Shown: positions 52,500-61,210, numbered from the stretch's first letter. The stretch is DNA of 64,000 nt from Halobacterium jilantaiense (GCF_900110535.1 NZ_FOJA01000001.1:930001-994000); one strand, 5' to 3'. The notes: a model not told the origin generated them from the sequence alone. Translations and numbers: made by a program.

Positions 52500-53282
52500 T
52501 CACTCGGCGAGCCGCGCGACGAACACGCCGATGTCGGTTTCGACGCGCAGTTCGCCGTCCTCGAAGCGCTCGCGGAACGCGCGCTCGAGGTCGGGGCCGG
52601 CTGCGGGGTCGACGCCCGGCAGCGAGAGCACGTACGCCACCAGCGGCTCCGGCGTGTCGACGACCAGTTCTGTGTCGTAGCGGTGGCGCTCGACGCTGTC
52701 GAAGTGCTCGCGGAGCTGGTCGCCGCCGTTCGACAGCGAGAACGGGAGTTCGTCCGGGAACTCGGCGAAGGCCTCGGCCACGTCCCAGAGTTCGGCGAGG
52801 TTGTCGGAGCCGTTCGTCGACGCGTAGAGCGCGCCGCCGGGTTTCAGGACGCGCCGAATCTCGGCGAGCGCCTGCTCCCGGTCGGCGTCGTCGAGGTGGT
52901 AGAGCACGTGGTTCGCGGTGACCGCGTCGAAGGTGTCGTCGGGGTACGGGACGTCTCGGGCGTCGACGGCGTCGAAGTTGAAGTCGTGGGCGGCGTCTTC
53001 GAGGGCGTCCATCGCGCTCATCACCATTCCCTGGAACGCGTCGGTGACGGTGACGTCCCAGCCGTCCGGGACGCGGTCGGCGTTCACGGCCCAGACCGTG
53101 CCGTTGCCGCCGCCGAGCGCGAGCACCTCCGCGTCGGCCGGGAGGTCGAGTCGGTCGAACAGCCACTCGTAGCGGGACTGCTCGCTCGCGGCGAAGCGGG
53201 CGTGCAGCATCTGGCGTGCGCCGAGATTCCCGGCGTCCTCGTACTGGTCGGCGACAACGTCGTCGTCCTGCCAGTCGCTCAT
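52500..53282 (-). CDS. Class I SAM-dependent methyltransferase
   Basis: 260 residues with the Rossmann methyltransferase motifs: VLALGGGNGTVWAVNADRVPDGWDVTVTDAFQGMVMSA (motif I and the acidic residue after beta 2), DVPYPDDTFDAVTANHVLYHLDDADREQALAEIRRVLKPGGALYAST (motifs II-III). The substrate is unknown; it resembles UbiE/methyltransferase-11 proteins. ATG at 53282. Convergent with the YchF-like gene. Confidence 0.85.
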   Translation of the reverse strand: MSDWQDDDVVADQYEDAGNLGARQMLHARFAASEQSRYEWLFDRLDLPADAEVLALGGGNGTVWAVNADRVPDGWDVTVTDAFQGMVMSAMDALEDAAHDFNFDAVDARDVPYPDDTFDAVTANHVLYHLDDADREQALAEIRRVLKPGGALYASTNGSDNLAELWDVAEAFAEFPDELPFSLSNGGDQLREHFDSVERHRYDTELVVDTPEPLVAYVLSLPGVDPAAGPDLERAFRERFEDGELRVETDIGVFVARLAE

Positions 53283-53320
53283 GTCGACTGGGAGGGAACG
53301 CGCGGCCTTCAGGCCACCGG

Positions 53321-53710
53321 CTACGCGCCGAGGCGGTCGCGGACGACGTACTGGATGCGAGCGCCGGCACCGCCGCCGGCAGCCGCACACAGCCCCGGGA
53401 CCACAGAGAAGCCGAGCGCGGAGAGGTAGGCAAGCAGGCCGACGTCGACGACACTCTGGCTCAGTTCGTTCGCCGTACTCGTGCCGCCGAACGCGAACGC
53501 GACGAGTGTGACGGCGAGCGCCCAGCCGAGCGCTCCGGCGAAGAACGCGTCCAGAAACTCGGACTGGAACGACCGGCTGACAGCGCCGGTCCAGACGCCG
53601 GTCGCGAGCAGCGCGACCGCGACGGCTTCGGGCGTGCCGGCGCGCGTGACTGCGGCGGTGACTGTCGCCGCGCCGACGGCACCCCCAGCGAGGATGGCGA
53701 GTCTGTCCAT
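53321..53710 (-). CDS. Haloarchaeal membrane protein, function unknown
   Basis: 129 residues with about four hydrophobic helices (AILAGGAVGAATVTAAVTRAG, AVAVALLATGVWTGAVS, FFAGALGWALAVTLVAFAFG and VGLLAYLSALGFSVVPGLCAAAGGG). No recognised domain. It follows the prenyltransferase gene on the same strand after 31 bases and may share its transcript. Confidence 0.65.
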   Translation of the reverse strand: MDRLAILAGGAVGAATVTAAVTRAGTPEAVAVALLATGVWTGAVSRSFQSEFLDAFFAGALGWALAVTLVAFAFGGTSTANELSQSVVDVGLLAYLSALGFSVVPGLCAAAGGGAGARIQYVVRDRLGA

Positions 53711-53741
53711 GGGCGAACCGTGTCCCGACCCGACAAAAGTG

Positions 53742-54593
53742 TTAGGCCAGTGGCTCGAACCAGACGGCCGCGACGAGCACGGCCAGGAAGACGTAGCAGC
53801 CGCGGACGAGCAGCATCGTCGCGACCGTCGGCTCGCTGCGCGCGGCGAACGCGGCGACGACGCCGAACGCAGCGACGGCGAGCACGGTGCTCGGCGGGAA
53901 GACGGCGAGCGCGGCGAACGCGACGACGCCGGCCATCGCGGCCGCCATCAGGCCGTACGCGAAGCGGCGCGCGGCCGGCTTGCCGAGCACCACGGCGACC
54001 GTGCGCTTGTCGATGGAGCGGTCGTAGTCGTAGTCCTTCGAGTCGTCGACGACCTTCACGCCCGTCAGGAGGACGAGCAGGACGGCGGCGAACGCCAGCG
54101 ACCGCACGCCGAGCGCGCCGACCTGGGCGTAGTAGCCGCCGAGCAGGGAGACGGCGATGCCGGCGGGGTAGCCTGTCGTCGTGGTGACAGGGTTGGTGTC
54201 CAACTGGGGGGCGTGGTGGTAGCCGATGAGCCACGCCGGCAGCGCGAGCGCGGCAGCGCCGGGACCGACCAGCCACAGGAGGCCGGCGGCACACGCGAAG
54301 AAACCGAGGGAAGCGCCGGCCAGCGCGACCCGGCAGCCGGACTCGGTGAGCGGGTGGTCGTCGTCCTCGCCCCGGACGTGGAAGTCGACGAAGCCGTCTT
54401 TCACGTGGGCGGTGTAGACGGCGAAGAACATCGCCGCGAGGTGGACTGCGGCGACGCCGAGGGAGAACGAACCGGCGAGCACCGCGCCGAACGCAGACGC
54501 CGCCAGCGGCGGCAGCATGAACACGGGGTGGACCTGTGAGGCGAGCGCGCCGAGGTCTGCGCGGGTTCCCCGCCCGTGCCGCGAAACGTGCAT
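53742..54593 (-). CDS. UbiA-family prenyltransferase
   Basis: 283-residue membrane enzyme with about eight helices that transfers a prenyl chain to a ring or head group. The two Mg-binding Asp motifs are TAHVKDGFVDFHVRGEDDDHP (about 56-76) and VVDDSKDYDYDRSIDKRTVAV (about 180-200). The first motif begins with Lys instead of the usual Asn. Candidates are menaquinone or archaeal lipid biosynthesis; the substrate cannot be read. ATG at 54593 precedes the first helix with a basic stretch. Confidence 0.83.
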   Translation of the reverse strand: MHVSRHGRGTRADLGALASQVHPVFMLPPLAASAFGAVLAGSFSLGVAAVHLAAMFFAVYTAHVKDGFVDFHVRGEDDDHPLTESGCRVALAGASLGFFACAAGLLWLVGPGAAALALPAWLIGYHHAPQLDTNPVTTTTGYPAGIAVSLLGGYYAQVGALGVRSLAFAAVLLVLLTGVKVVDDSKDYDYDRSIDKRTVAVVLGKPAARRFAYGLMAAAMAGVVAFAALAVFPPSTVLAVAAFGVVAAFAARSEPTVATMLLVRGCYVFLAVLVAAVWFEPLA

Positions 54594-54657
54594 AGTGATA
54601 CCATGAGTCGCCGGCGGCATAACTATCGGGGCAGGCCGCGGTCCGGCGGTCCGCCGG

Positions 54658-55779
54658 CTACCGGACGGCCCGTGTCGCCTCGCGCATCGCGTCGATGGCC
54701 GCCCGCAGTGAGTCCATGTCCGTGGCGTAGGAGATGCGGGCGTACCCCTCGCCGTGGTCGCCGAACGCCGACCCCGGGACGACGACGACGCCCCTGTCGA
54801 CCACCTCGTCCACCCAGCCGTCGGGGACTTCGGGCATCGCGTAGAACGCGCCCTCGGGCGTCGGCACGTCCAGCCCCATGTCTTCGAGGCCGTCCAGCAG
54901 CACGTCCCGGCGTTCCTCGAAGGACGCCGTCATCTCGTCGACGACATCCTGTGGGCCGGAGAGTGCGGCCTCCGCGGCGTACTGGGCCGGGGCGCTGGCA
55001 CACGCCTGGACGTACTGGTGGACGCGCAGCATGCGTTCGGCGCGGCGCTCGCTGGCGGCGACCCAGCCGAGCCGCCAGCCCGTCATCGAGTACGTCTTCG
55101 AGCACGCGTTCACGACGACGACGTTGTCGGTCTCCGCGAACTCCATCGGGGAGCGGTGCTCGCCCTCGAAGACGATGTGCTCGTAGACCTCGTCGCTGAT
55201 GCAGAGCACGTCGTGTTCGTCGGCGATGCGCGCGAACTCCCGCATGTCGTCGGGCGACTGGACGGCACCCGTGGGGTTTCCGGGCGAGTTCACGACGAAC
55301 GCCGCCGTGTCGTCGGTGATGTGGTCTTCGACGGTCGCGGGGTCGAGCGTCAGGTCGTCCCGGAGCGGGAGCCCGACCGGGTCCCCGCCCGCGATGCGCG
55401 TCAGCGCGTCGTACGCCACGAACCCGGGGTCGGGGAACAGTACTTCCTCGCCGGGGTCGACGTGGGCTTCGAGCGCGAGGTGCAGCGCCTCGCTGCCGCC
55501 CGCCGTCGCGATGACGCCCTCGGGCGCGACGTCGACGCCCTGGTCGCGGGCGTGTTTGTCGACGATGGCGTCGACGAGGCCGGGCGTCCCGCGGTTCGAC
55601 GTGTAGCCGTCGGCCTTCCCCGCTTCGATGGCGTCGACGGCCGCCTGCCGGGCGTGCTCGGGCGTCGGGAAGTCGGGCTGTCCCAGCCCGAGGTTGATGG
55701 CGTCCTCGCCCGCCGCCTCGAACACCTCGCGGATGCCGCTGATGGAGACCTGCTCCACGCGCTCGGAGAACTCCGTCAT
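54658..55779 (-). CDS. Class I/II PLP-dependent aminotransferase
   Basis: 373-residue fold-type I enzyme. The Schiff-base lysine lies in VVNACSKTYSMTGWRLGWVAAS (about 225-246). Other markers are DAINLGLGQPDFPTPEHARQAAVDAI, FVVNSPGNPTGAVQSPDDM (N-P-T-G) and the C-terminal SYATDMDSLRAAIDAM. It resembles the archaeal aspartate/aromatic aminotransferase group; amino donor not resolved. ATG at 55779 chosen; the frame continues upstream without good coding signs. Confidence 0.88.
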   Translation of the reverse strand: MTEFSERVEQVSISGIREVFEAAGEDAINLGLGQPDFPTPEHARQAAVDAIEAGKADGYTSNRGTPGLVDAIVDKHARDQGVDVAPEGVIATAGGSEALHLALEAHVDPGEEVLFPDPGFVAYDALTRIAGGDPVGLPLRDDLTLDPATVEDHITDDTAAFVVNSPGNPTGAVQSPDDMREFARIADEHDVLCISDEVYEHIVFEGEHRSPMEFAETDNVVVVNACSKTYSMTGWRLGWVAASERRAERMLRVHQYVQACASAPAQYAAEAALSGPQDVVDEMTASFEERRDVLLDGLEDMGLDVPTPEGAFYAMPEVPDGWVDEVVDRGVVVVPGSAFGDHGEGYARISYATDMDSLRAAIDAMREATRAVR

Positions 55780-55947
55780 ACCACAGACGGGAACGGGACA
55801 CCTGATAACTCTTGGCGAACCGGGCAGCCGGAGACCGCGGGAGCCCCGACGAGACGGCGCACCGAACCCCCGCCGGCTATCGAAGTCTGACAGCAGTTCG
55901 CTACCTGAAAACGGTACAGTAATCAGATCGACATCCGCGGTACACGT

Positions 55948-56121
55948 ATGGCGAGTCAACGAGCCAAGATGCTCGTCGGACTGGCAATGATTGGCGCTGG
56001 TCTCGCACAGATGGCGTCTTTCGCCTGGAATAGCAATCTGCTGTTCTCGCTTTCGGGTCTTCTCTACGTGGTTCTCGGTGCCGGATTCCTCTGGGCCGAG
56101 GTGTACTCTCCGTCGGCGTGA
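55948..56121 (+). CDS. Small two-helix membrane protein
   Basis: 57 residues: MASQRAKMLVGLAMIGAGLAQ, a short polar link (FAWNSN) and LLFSLSGLLYVVLGAGFLWAEV. The codons are less GC-biased than in neighbouring genes. No family recognised. ATG at 55948 with an AT-richer upstream region (about 55910-55935) that could hold its promoter. Confidence 0.65.
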   Translation: MASQRAKMLVGLAMIGAGLAQMASFAWNSNLLFSLSGLLYVVLGAGFLWAEVYSPSA

Positions 56122-56187
56122 GCGGGCGTATCCACCGGCAGTTTCGGTAGACGCCGAACCGGGTGGTCGAGCGGTCGCTCCCGTCTC

Positions 56188-56532
56188 CTACGGTCGGTCA
56201 GGGTTCTCCAGGTGGTAGAGAAACTCGTAGTCGCCGACCTCCTCGCCGTCTTCTAGCACGTCCATCAGCACGCGCTCGTGGTCCTCGTCGATGTCGTGCG
56301 AGGAGTCTTCGAGCGCCTCGTACACCGCGTCGATGTCGTCGGCCTTCATGTAGTAGACGAGGAAGTCGCCGTCGTCGGTGTGTTCGACGAACGCCGTCTC
56401 CGAGTGCATGCCCTCGTCACGCAGCGTCACCACGGCCTCGTCTCTGCGGTTCTGTACCTCCGCTGCCCACTCCCGGAGTCGCTCGGTCTTCCCGTCGGCG
56501 ATTTTCTGTTTCGACAGGACGACATCGGCCAT
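56188..56532 (-). CDS. DUF6176-like conserved protein
   Basis: 114-residue acidic protein: MADVVLSKQKIADGKTERLREWAAEVQNRRDEAVVTLRDEGMHSETAFVEHTDDGDFLVYYMKADDIDAVYEALEDSSHDIDEDHERVLMDVLE. The pattern of a beta strand, helix with ERLREW, and ETAFVEHTDDGDFLVYYMKA suggests a dimeric alpha/beta-barrel fold like NIPSNAP or EthD proteins. It fits the haloarchaeal DUF6176 family from memory; function unknown. Confidence 0.75.
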   Translation of the reverse strand: MADVVLSKQKIADGKTERLREWAAEVQNRRDEAVVTLRDEGMHSETAFVEHTDDGDFLVYYMKADDIDAVYEALEDSSHDIDEDHERVLMDVLEDGEEVGDYEFLYHLENPDRP

Positions 56533-56647
56533 ACCGGCGCGTCGCGGCAACTCCAAATAACTGTTATCCCGACCTCGGATTTGCGGCACAGGACGTGCCT
56601 GCACAGTCAGCACCAGCACCTACCCCATCACAAGCTACGTTCAGCAT

Positions 56648-56766
56648 CCGCGAACGAAGTGAGCGCGGGGCGTTTTAGCGTCCTGGCGAGCGCAGCGAGC
56701 CAGGGCTCGGGAGAGTCGTGCTCTCCCGGCGTAGCTTTTTGCGAGGAGCGGTCGCCGCAGGCGACC
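56648..56766 (+). repeat. Cluster of four short hairpins between genes
   Basis: Four perfect palindromes follow one another: CCGCG/CGCGG (56648-56668), CCTGGC/GCCAGG (56682-56704), CGGGAGAG/CTCTCCCG (56708-56728) and GGTCGCC/GGCGACC (56750-56766). Between C and D lies CTTTTTGCG, and GTAAAAAGG follows D. GAGCGCAGCGAGC-type runs flanked by T and A tracts are common between haloarchaeal genes. Possible terminator for the PAC2 gene or a repetitive element. Confidence 0.65.
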
Positions 56767-56784
56767 CCCCGCAGTAAAAAGGTA

Positions 56785-57531
56785 CTATTGGAACATCCGC
56801 ATCGGTTTCGCTTGCGTGGACTCCTCTTCGCTGGCTTCCTGCATGCGCTGGGCGAGTTTCTCCTTCTGGTCGCGGATTTCCTCGGCGCGGTCGACGAGGT
56901 CGTCGGTGGGGATGTCGACGCCGGTGATGGGGGCGATGGCGGTGTCGATGAGGCGGCGGGCGGCGGCGGGGTCGGGGAACTGGGGGTCGGATTCGACGAC
57001 GAGGGAGACGGCGTCGAGGCCGCGTTCGGCGGCGCGGTTGACGAGCGCGCCGGTGGGGCCGCCGACGACGCCGCGTTCGGGCGGGGTGTCGATGTCGTGG
57101 TCGGTGAGGATGGTGGTCCCGGAGCCGGAGCCGATGCCGAAGACGGCGGGGAGTTCACCCATCTCGTGGTTCTCGTCGGGGAGGCCGGAGAGGTAGAGCG
57201 GAGTGACATCGTTGGAGTCGAACCAGGTGGTGAGGCAGTCGGCGAAGTCGCTGGAGCCGCTGCGGGCGACTGGTACGTCGCTCTGGAGCGCGAGGAGGTT
57301 CCGGGACTCGTCGGCGTGGATGCGGACCGGCGGGACAACGTCGTGGGAGTCGTCGTCGTAGACGGCGACGTTCGGGATGCCGTCGCAGTCGACGCTAGCG
57401 ACGAGGTCCATGTCGAAGCTCTCGACGACGTGGTCGGTGGCGATTTTGCCGACGAGGCCGACACCGGGGAGACCTTCCACGAGCGTGGGCGAGTCGAGGT
57501 CGAAGTCCGCGCGGCGGTTCACGCTGGCCAT
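56785..57531 (-). CDS. PAC2-family proteasome assembly chaperone-like protein (copy 2)
   Basis: 248 residues, paralog of the gene at 16996. Shared marks are TLVEGLPGVGLVGKIATDHVVESFDMDLVASVDCDGIP, the LPDENHEMGELPAVFGIGSGSGTTILTDHDIDTPPERGVVGGPTGALVN region and RAEEIRDQKEKLAQRMQEASEEE. The C-terminus QAKPMRMFQ carries a short hydrophobic end that could contact the proteasome alpha ring, as known for PbaA/PbaB-type proteins, but this is inference. Divergent from the RNA methyltransferase. Confidence 0.87.
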   Translation of the reverse strand: MASVNRRADFDLDSPTLVEGLPGVGLVGKIATDHVVESFDMDLVASVDCDGIPNVAVYDDDSHDVVPPVRIHADESRNLLALQSDVPVARSGSSDFADCLTTWFDSNDVTPLYLSGLPDENHEMGELPAVFGIGSGSGTTILTDHDIDTPPERGVVGGPTGALVNRAAERGLDAVSLVVESDPQFPDPAAARRLIDTAIAPITGVDIPTDDLVDRAEEIRDQKEKLAQRMQEASEEESTQAKPMRMFQ

Positions 57532-57638
57532 GCGAGTGGGTTCGGCGGACGGTCGCATAAAGCCGGGGGCGGGGAGGGACTCGGTGGTCGGGGGCGGGAG
57601 CGCAAGCCACAAACCACCCTCGGGCGTAGGAGCGAGCA

Positions 57639-58550
57639 ATGGACGCGCTGTCGCGGTACGAGCCGATTATCGAGGACTTCGAGGCGTTTCTGTCGGCCTG
57701 CGAGCGGCCGCTGCCGACGACGGTCCGCGTGAATCCGCTGGCGGTCGGGGTCGACCGGGCGGTCGACGCCCTGGAGGACGAGGGCGTGGCAGTCGAGCGC
57801 CGGGACTGGCACGAGGGCGTGCTGGAAGTGGACACGGGGAAGCCGGGGAACACGTGGCCGTACGTCCACGGCTGGCTGCACGGTCAGGAGGAAGTCTCCT
57901 GTGTGCCGCCGCGCTTGCTCGACCCCGAGCCCGGGGACATGGTGTGGGACGCGTGTGCGGCTCCGGGCGGGAAGACGACGCAGCTCGCCGCCGAAATCGC
58001 CGACGAGGGGTTCGTGGTGGCGAACGACGACAACCTCGGCCGGCTGTCGGCGCTGCGCGGGAACTGCGACCGGCTCGGCGTCACGTCGGCGGCGGTGACG
58101 AACACCGACGCGCGGCGCGCGACCCTGGACGCGTTCCCGGACGTCGACGCCTTCGACGCGGCGCTCGTGGACGCGCCCTGCACCTGCGAGGGGACGATTC
58201 GGAAGAACCCGGACGCGCTGGACGGCGCGGGGGCGTCCGCGAGCCGGAACCTCGGCCGCCTGCAGGCGGACATCCTCGAACGCGCCGTCGAACTCACCGG
58301 CGATGGCGGCGCGGTCGTCTACTCAACGTGCACGTTCGCGCCCGAGGAGAACGAGGCCGTCGTCGACGAGGTGCTGGACCGAACGGACTGCCGGCTGGTC
58401 GCGTTCGACGTGGGCCTCGACTCGTCGCCCGGGCTGACCGAGTGGGACGGCGAGTCGTACGACGACAGCCTCGCTCGGGCGCGGCGGTACTACCCCCACC
58501 AGAACGACACGGGGGGGTTCTTCGCCGCGAAACTGGAGGTGACCGCATGA
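57639..58550 (+). CDS. NOL1/NOP2/Sun-family RNA m5C methyltransferase
   Basis: 303-residue SAM-dependent enzyme for cytosine C5 methylation of tRNA or rRNA. SAM motif LDPEPGDMVWDACAAPGGKTTQLAAE (about 100-125); catalytic cysteines in VDAPCTCEGTIRKNPD (motif IV) and VVYSTCTFAPEENEAVVDEVL (motif VI). The N-terminal part is a short NSUN-type domain without a PUA domain, which may be supplied by the overlapping next gene. The ATG is divergent from the PAC2 gene. Confidence 0.93.
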   Translation: MDALSRYEPIIEDFEAFLSACERPLPTTVRVNPLAVGVDRAVDALEDEGVAVERRDWHEGVLEVDTGKPGNTWPYVHGWLHGQEEVSCVPPRLLDPEPGDMVWDACAAPGGKTTQLAAEIADEGFVVANDDNLGRLSALRGNCDRLGVTSAAVTNTDARRATLDAFPDVDAFDAALVDAPCTCEGTIRKNPDALDGAGASASRNLGRLQADILERAVELTGDGGAVVYSTCTFAPEENEAVVDEVLDRTDCRLVAFDVGLDSSPGLTEWDGESYDDSLARARRYYPHQNDTGGFFAAKLEVTA

Positions 58551-59059
58551 GAGACAACGTGAGCCGCGAGTTCGACCGGCTGCCCGCGACAGCCGACGAC
58601 CGCGAGGTCGAAGGGCGGCCGAGCCGCGAGGCCGTCGTCGACTGGTGGGTCGACCGGTTCGGCGTCCCCCAGGACACCTTCGACGAGTACACGTTCTGGG
58701 AGAAGGGCGCGGGGAAGGTGTGGGCGCTCCCGTTCGACCCCGGGACGCCAGTGCCGGTGGAGGCGCTGGGGCTGAAGGTTCTGCGCACCCGGCAGGAGCA
58801 CTGGAAGCCGACGACAATTGCCGCCCAGCGGTTCGGCCGCGAGGCGACCCAGAACGTCGTCGAGTTGGACCGCGAGCAGGCTGGGGTGTTCCTCGCGGGC
58901 GAGGAGCAGGACCTCGACTGGGACGGCGACTGGGGGTACCTCGTCGCCGCCCACGAGGTCGCCGGACGCGTCGAACCCATCGGTGTCGGGCTGTTCACCT
59001 ACGGCACGCTCCAGTCGATGGTGCCGAAGGGCCGTCGGCGAGAGTTCGACGCGGACTGA
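58547..59059 (+). CDS. PUA-like partner of the NOL1/NOP2 methyltransferase
   Basis: 170 residues starting in an ATGA overlap with the methyltransferase gene. It resembles the C-terminal RNA-binding extension of NOL1/NOP2 proteins: EAVVDWWVDRFGVPQDTFDEYTFWEKGAGKVWAL, LGLKVLRTRQEHWKPTTIAAQRFG and VEPIGVGLFTYGTLQSMVPKGRRREF, ending in the G-x-x-x-x-x-x-x-P-K-G-R-R motif. It probably helps the methyltransferase bind RNA, as an inference from coupling and motif. Confidence 0.78.
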   Translation: MRDNVSREFDRLPATADDREVEGRPSREAVVDWWVDRFGVPQDTFDEYTFWEKGAGKVWALPFDPGTPVPVEALGLKVLRTRQEHWKPTTIAAQRFGREATQNVVELDREQAGVFLAGEEQDLDWDGDWGYLVAAHEVAGRVEPIGVGLFTYGTLQSMVPKGRRREFDAD

Positions 59060-59284
59060 CGGCTACCGATCCGAGGAGACGTAAACCAGACGTTCGAATG
59101 GGAGGGAGGTCGCTGTTGAACGAGGTAGCGGCAATGGACGGGAAACAAAGGCGGAGTACAAATGATTTACCCTGCTAAACGAGATGTTCTCTACCGCCGG
59201 AACTTAGAAACAAGATTTCAAACTTGAAATTAATGCGTGTGTGGATAGATTAAATCTGAGGCAAACAATAGATTCAGGTGACCT
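59060..59284 (+). promoter_or_regulatory. AT-richer control region before the paralog array
   Basis: Composition falls sharply from about 59110. It holds a perfect palindrome ATTTCAA-AC-TTGAAAT (59215-59230), a TATA-like ATTAAAT (59249-59255) and AGGTGA (59276-59281) three bases before the ATG at 59285. No gene is evident. The palindrome lies about 20 bases upstream of the TATA box, where an activator could bind. Confidence 0.5.
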
Positions 59285-59848
59285 ATGAGTTTTAGAATTA
59301 TGTTCTGCGACGACTTGGGGATTTTAGAGGGTCGCATAGCCGACGCTTTCGGTTCTATCGTTGATGCTCGTCTACCAGCCAAGGTCATTGTGAACGGCGA
59401 GTACATACCACCGAACAGCCAAAGCTCGACCCTTCCACAGGGATACAACGACTTACTGAGCATATACCAGTTCACGAAGAATGCGGGAGAGTTCCTCACC
59501 TCAGATGATCAGACGGTAGAATTGTATCCCGAGTTCTTAGACGATCAAAATAAGCTACTATTCTCAAACGATGGTGGAGACGCCGTCAAAATAGCCTGGG
59601 AGTATACCAGAATTGACTACGAGAGGACCGCTGTAATTCCACGGCCCGAATTCGCGGGCGAGATACAACAAACTGGCCGCGAATTCGTCGACCTCGCACG
59701 GAATGTGGTGTTTCCCTACGCTGAGGACAATCCACTCTGGGCCAAAGAGTACGGGGTCAGTCAGGGAGTAGCCGTTGACCGTCCACATATAGATGACCTC
59801 GAGGAAACGTTGGACGAGGTGGCAGAAGCGTTCGATTCGGCGGAGTGA
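59285..59848 (+). CDS. Tandem paralog 1 of an uncharacterised haloarchaeal family
   Basis: 187-residue soluble acidic protein, first of five tandem relatives. Shared marks: a hairpin-like VNGEYIPP (36-43), YNDLLSIYQF (54-63), EFLTSDD, a VKIAWEY strand (101-107) and the C-terminal helix TGREFVDLARNVVFPYAEDNPLW (130-152), then a helical end rich in D/E. No signal peptide, transmembrane helix or catalytic motif is seen. It is AT-richer than its surroundings with less biased codons, so it looks acquired. The fold pattern recalls immunity-protein families, but this is only an analogy. Confidence 0.75.
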   Translation: MSFRIMFCDDLGILEGRIADAFGSIVDARLPAKVIVNGEYIPPNSQSSTLPQGYNDLLSIYQFTKNAGEFLTSDDQTVELYPEFLDDQNKLLFSNDGGDAVKIAWEYTRIDYERTAVIPRPEFAGEIQQTGREFVDLARNVVFPYAEDNPLWAKEYGVSQGVAVDRPHIDDLEETLDEVAEAFDSAE

Positions 59849-59999
59849 ATAAAGTATGGAGCAACCACCACACGCCTGACTGGAGGGTGGCAGAGACTTC
59901 TCATTCGCCAAAATGAATACAACCCAAACATTCTTTCAAGCCTCCTGCCGACCATCTCGGTCGTGAGAGTCCGGGAGATGACCGGAGTGAGCTACCACA

Positions 60000-60548
60000 G
60001 TGAGTGACGGTATCACCATCGAGTTCGGGCCGGTGGAAAGGTTCGTGTGGCGCGGGATGGCACGGGCTGGTCCAGTGGACACGGACTGGCGGCTCCGGCT
60101 CCGCGTCAACGGAGAGTATTTGCCGCCGATGGATGAGTTCCACATCGACGGCAAGTACAACGTAACGCTGCCGCCGTACAACGTCATCAAGGCGGGTGCG
60201 GAGTTCGTGCTGAGCGACAATCGGACAGCGGAGTACTCTGTAGGCCGCATCGATTGGAATCCCAACGACGCCAGCTTCACCTTCCGGCGACACGAATCCG
60301 GGGTCGACCTCTGTCTTACATACGTCAGGCGCGGTTTCTGGGCGACAGTTTCCGAGCGGGCGTTTGCCACGGAACTCATCCGGAGTGGTCGCGAGTACCT
60401 TCGGCTCGCCAGAGATGAGGTCATCCCGAGGACGCTCGAAAACACAAAATTGCACGAGCAGGAAGCCGAGTTACACCGCGAAGACCTCGACGAACTCGAA
60501 GCACTCCTCGACGACTTGGAGGACACCATCGCAGACCTCAACGAGTAG
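60000..60548 (+). CDS. Tandem paralog 2 of the same family
   Basis: 182 residues from GTG 60000. VNGEYLPP falls at 36-43, exactly as in paralog 1. SGREYLRLARDEVIP (129-143) matches the TGREY helix, and the C-terminal half ends in a helix LDELEALLDDLEDTIADLNE. The middle (FTFRRHESGVDLCLTYVRRGF) is the most diverged part. Separated by 151 bases from paralog 1 and 84 from paralog 3. GC content is nearer to the genome average than in paralog 1. Confidence 0.75.
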   Translation: MSDGITIEFGPVERFVWRGMARAGPVDTDWRLRLRVNGEYLPPMDEFHIDGKYNVTLPPYNVIKAGAEFVLSDNRTAEYSVGRIDWNPNDASFTFRRHESGVDLCLTYVRRGFWATVSERAFATELIRSGREYLRLARDEVIPRTLENTKLHEQEAELHREDLDELEALLDDLEDTIADLNE

Positions 60549-60573
60549 CGTGATAGCGATGCGTGTTGGCTTC

Positions 60574-60580
60574 GATATTT
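60574..60580 (+). promoter_or_regulatory. TATA-like box before paralogs 3-5
   Basis: GATATTT in an AT-rich patch lies 53-59 bases before the ATG at 60633, so a leader of about 30 bases is predicted. Paralogs 3, 4 and 5 follow with gaps of 23 bases and a four-base overlap, so this could be their common promoter. Confidence 0.4.
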
Positions 60581-60632
60581 TTCCACACACTCTCGAAACG
60601 ATAACGTCGAGCCCGACAGAACAGACGCGACC

Positions 60633-61187
60633 ATGAGCGTGCGGATCGAGTTCGAGAAGGAACTGGACTCAGTTTTGCCGAACCTCAAAGTCGGAACACT
60701 AGCGGACGCGATGATACCGACGAGAGTCGTAATCAACGACGAATGCGTCCCACCGGAGGACCACGGACCCAGAGAGGAGTACAACGACGTATTCAGTGTA
60801 TACATGGTGGTTAGGAATCTCACAGAATTCTTAGCGTCGAACGACGAGGTGGTGACACTCACTCCGGCCTTCCCCGATGACGACAAACAGATGCGACTCG
60901 AGAAACTCGATGAGTCGCGTGTCAAAATTGACTGGGAGTACTCGTATCCAGACTTCGAGCACACGGAAGTCGTCGACCGGAATGCGCTCGGCTCCGAGTT
61001 ACTGGCCACCGGGCGCGAGTACATCCAGTTCGCCCGTGAAGTGGTCTTTCCACATGCGGAAGCGAACCCGGATTGGGCGGGCGAGTACGGCAAAGTCTAC
61101 CAACTCGATATCGACCGAGAGTACATCGACGAACTCGAAACGCATCTCGACGACGTAGAGAAGATGCTGGCAGACTTCGACGAGTAG
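60633..61187 (+). CDS. Tandem paralog 3 of the same family
   Basis: 184 residues. INDECVPP (34-41) replaces VNGEYIPP; YNDVFSVYMVVRNLTEFLASND (50-71), LDESRVKIDWEYSYPDFEHTEVV (92-114) and LATGREYIQFAREVVFPHAEANPDWAGEYGK (124-154) follow. Paralog 4 is strikingly similar from end to end, so these two come from a recent duplication. Cytosolic, acidic, no known motif. The gene is 23 bases before paralog 4 and probably on one mRNA with it. Confidence 0.78.
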   Translation: MSVRIEFEKELDSVLPNLKVGTLADAMIPTRVVINDECVPPEDHGPREEYNDVFSVYMVVRNLTEFLASNDEVVTLTPAFPDDDKQMRLEKLDESRVKIDWEYSYPDFEHTEVVDRNALGSELLATGREYIQFAREVVFPHAEANPDWAGEYGKVYQLDIDREYIDELETHLDDVEKMLADFDE

Positions 61188-61210
61188 CGTGGTGGGCCCC
61201 AAATCTGACA

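Noticed and set aside
56640-56784. CRISPR array
   Set aside because: The palindromes differ from one another and there are no regular repeats or spacers. No CRISPR array was seen in the window.
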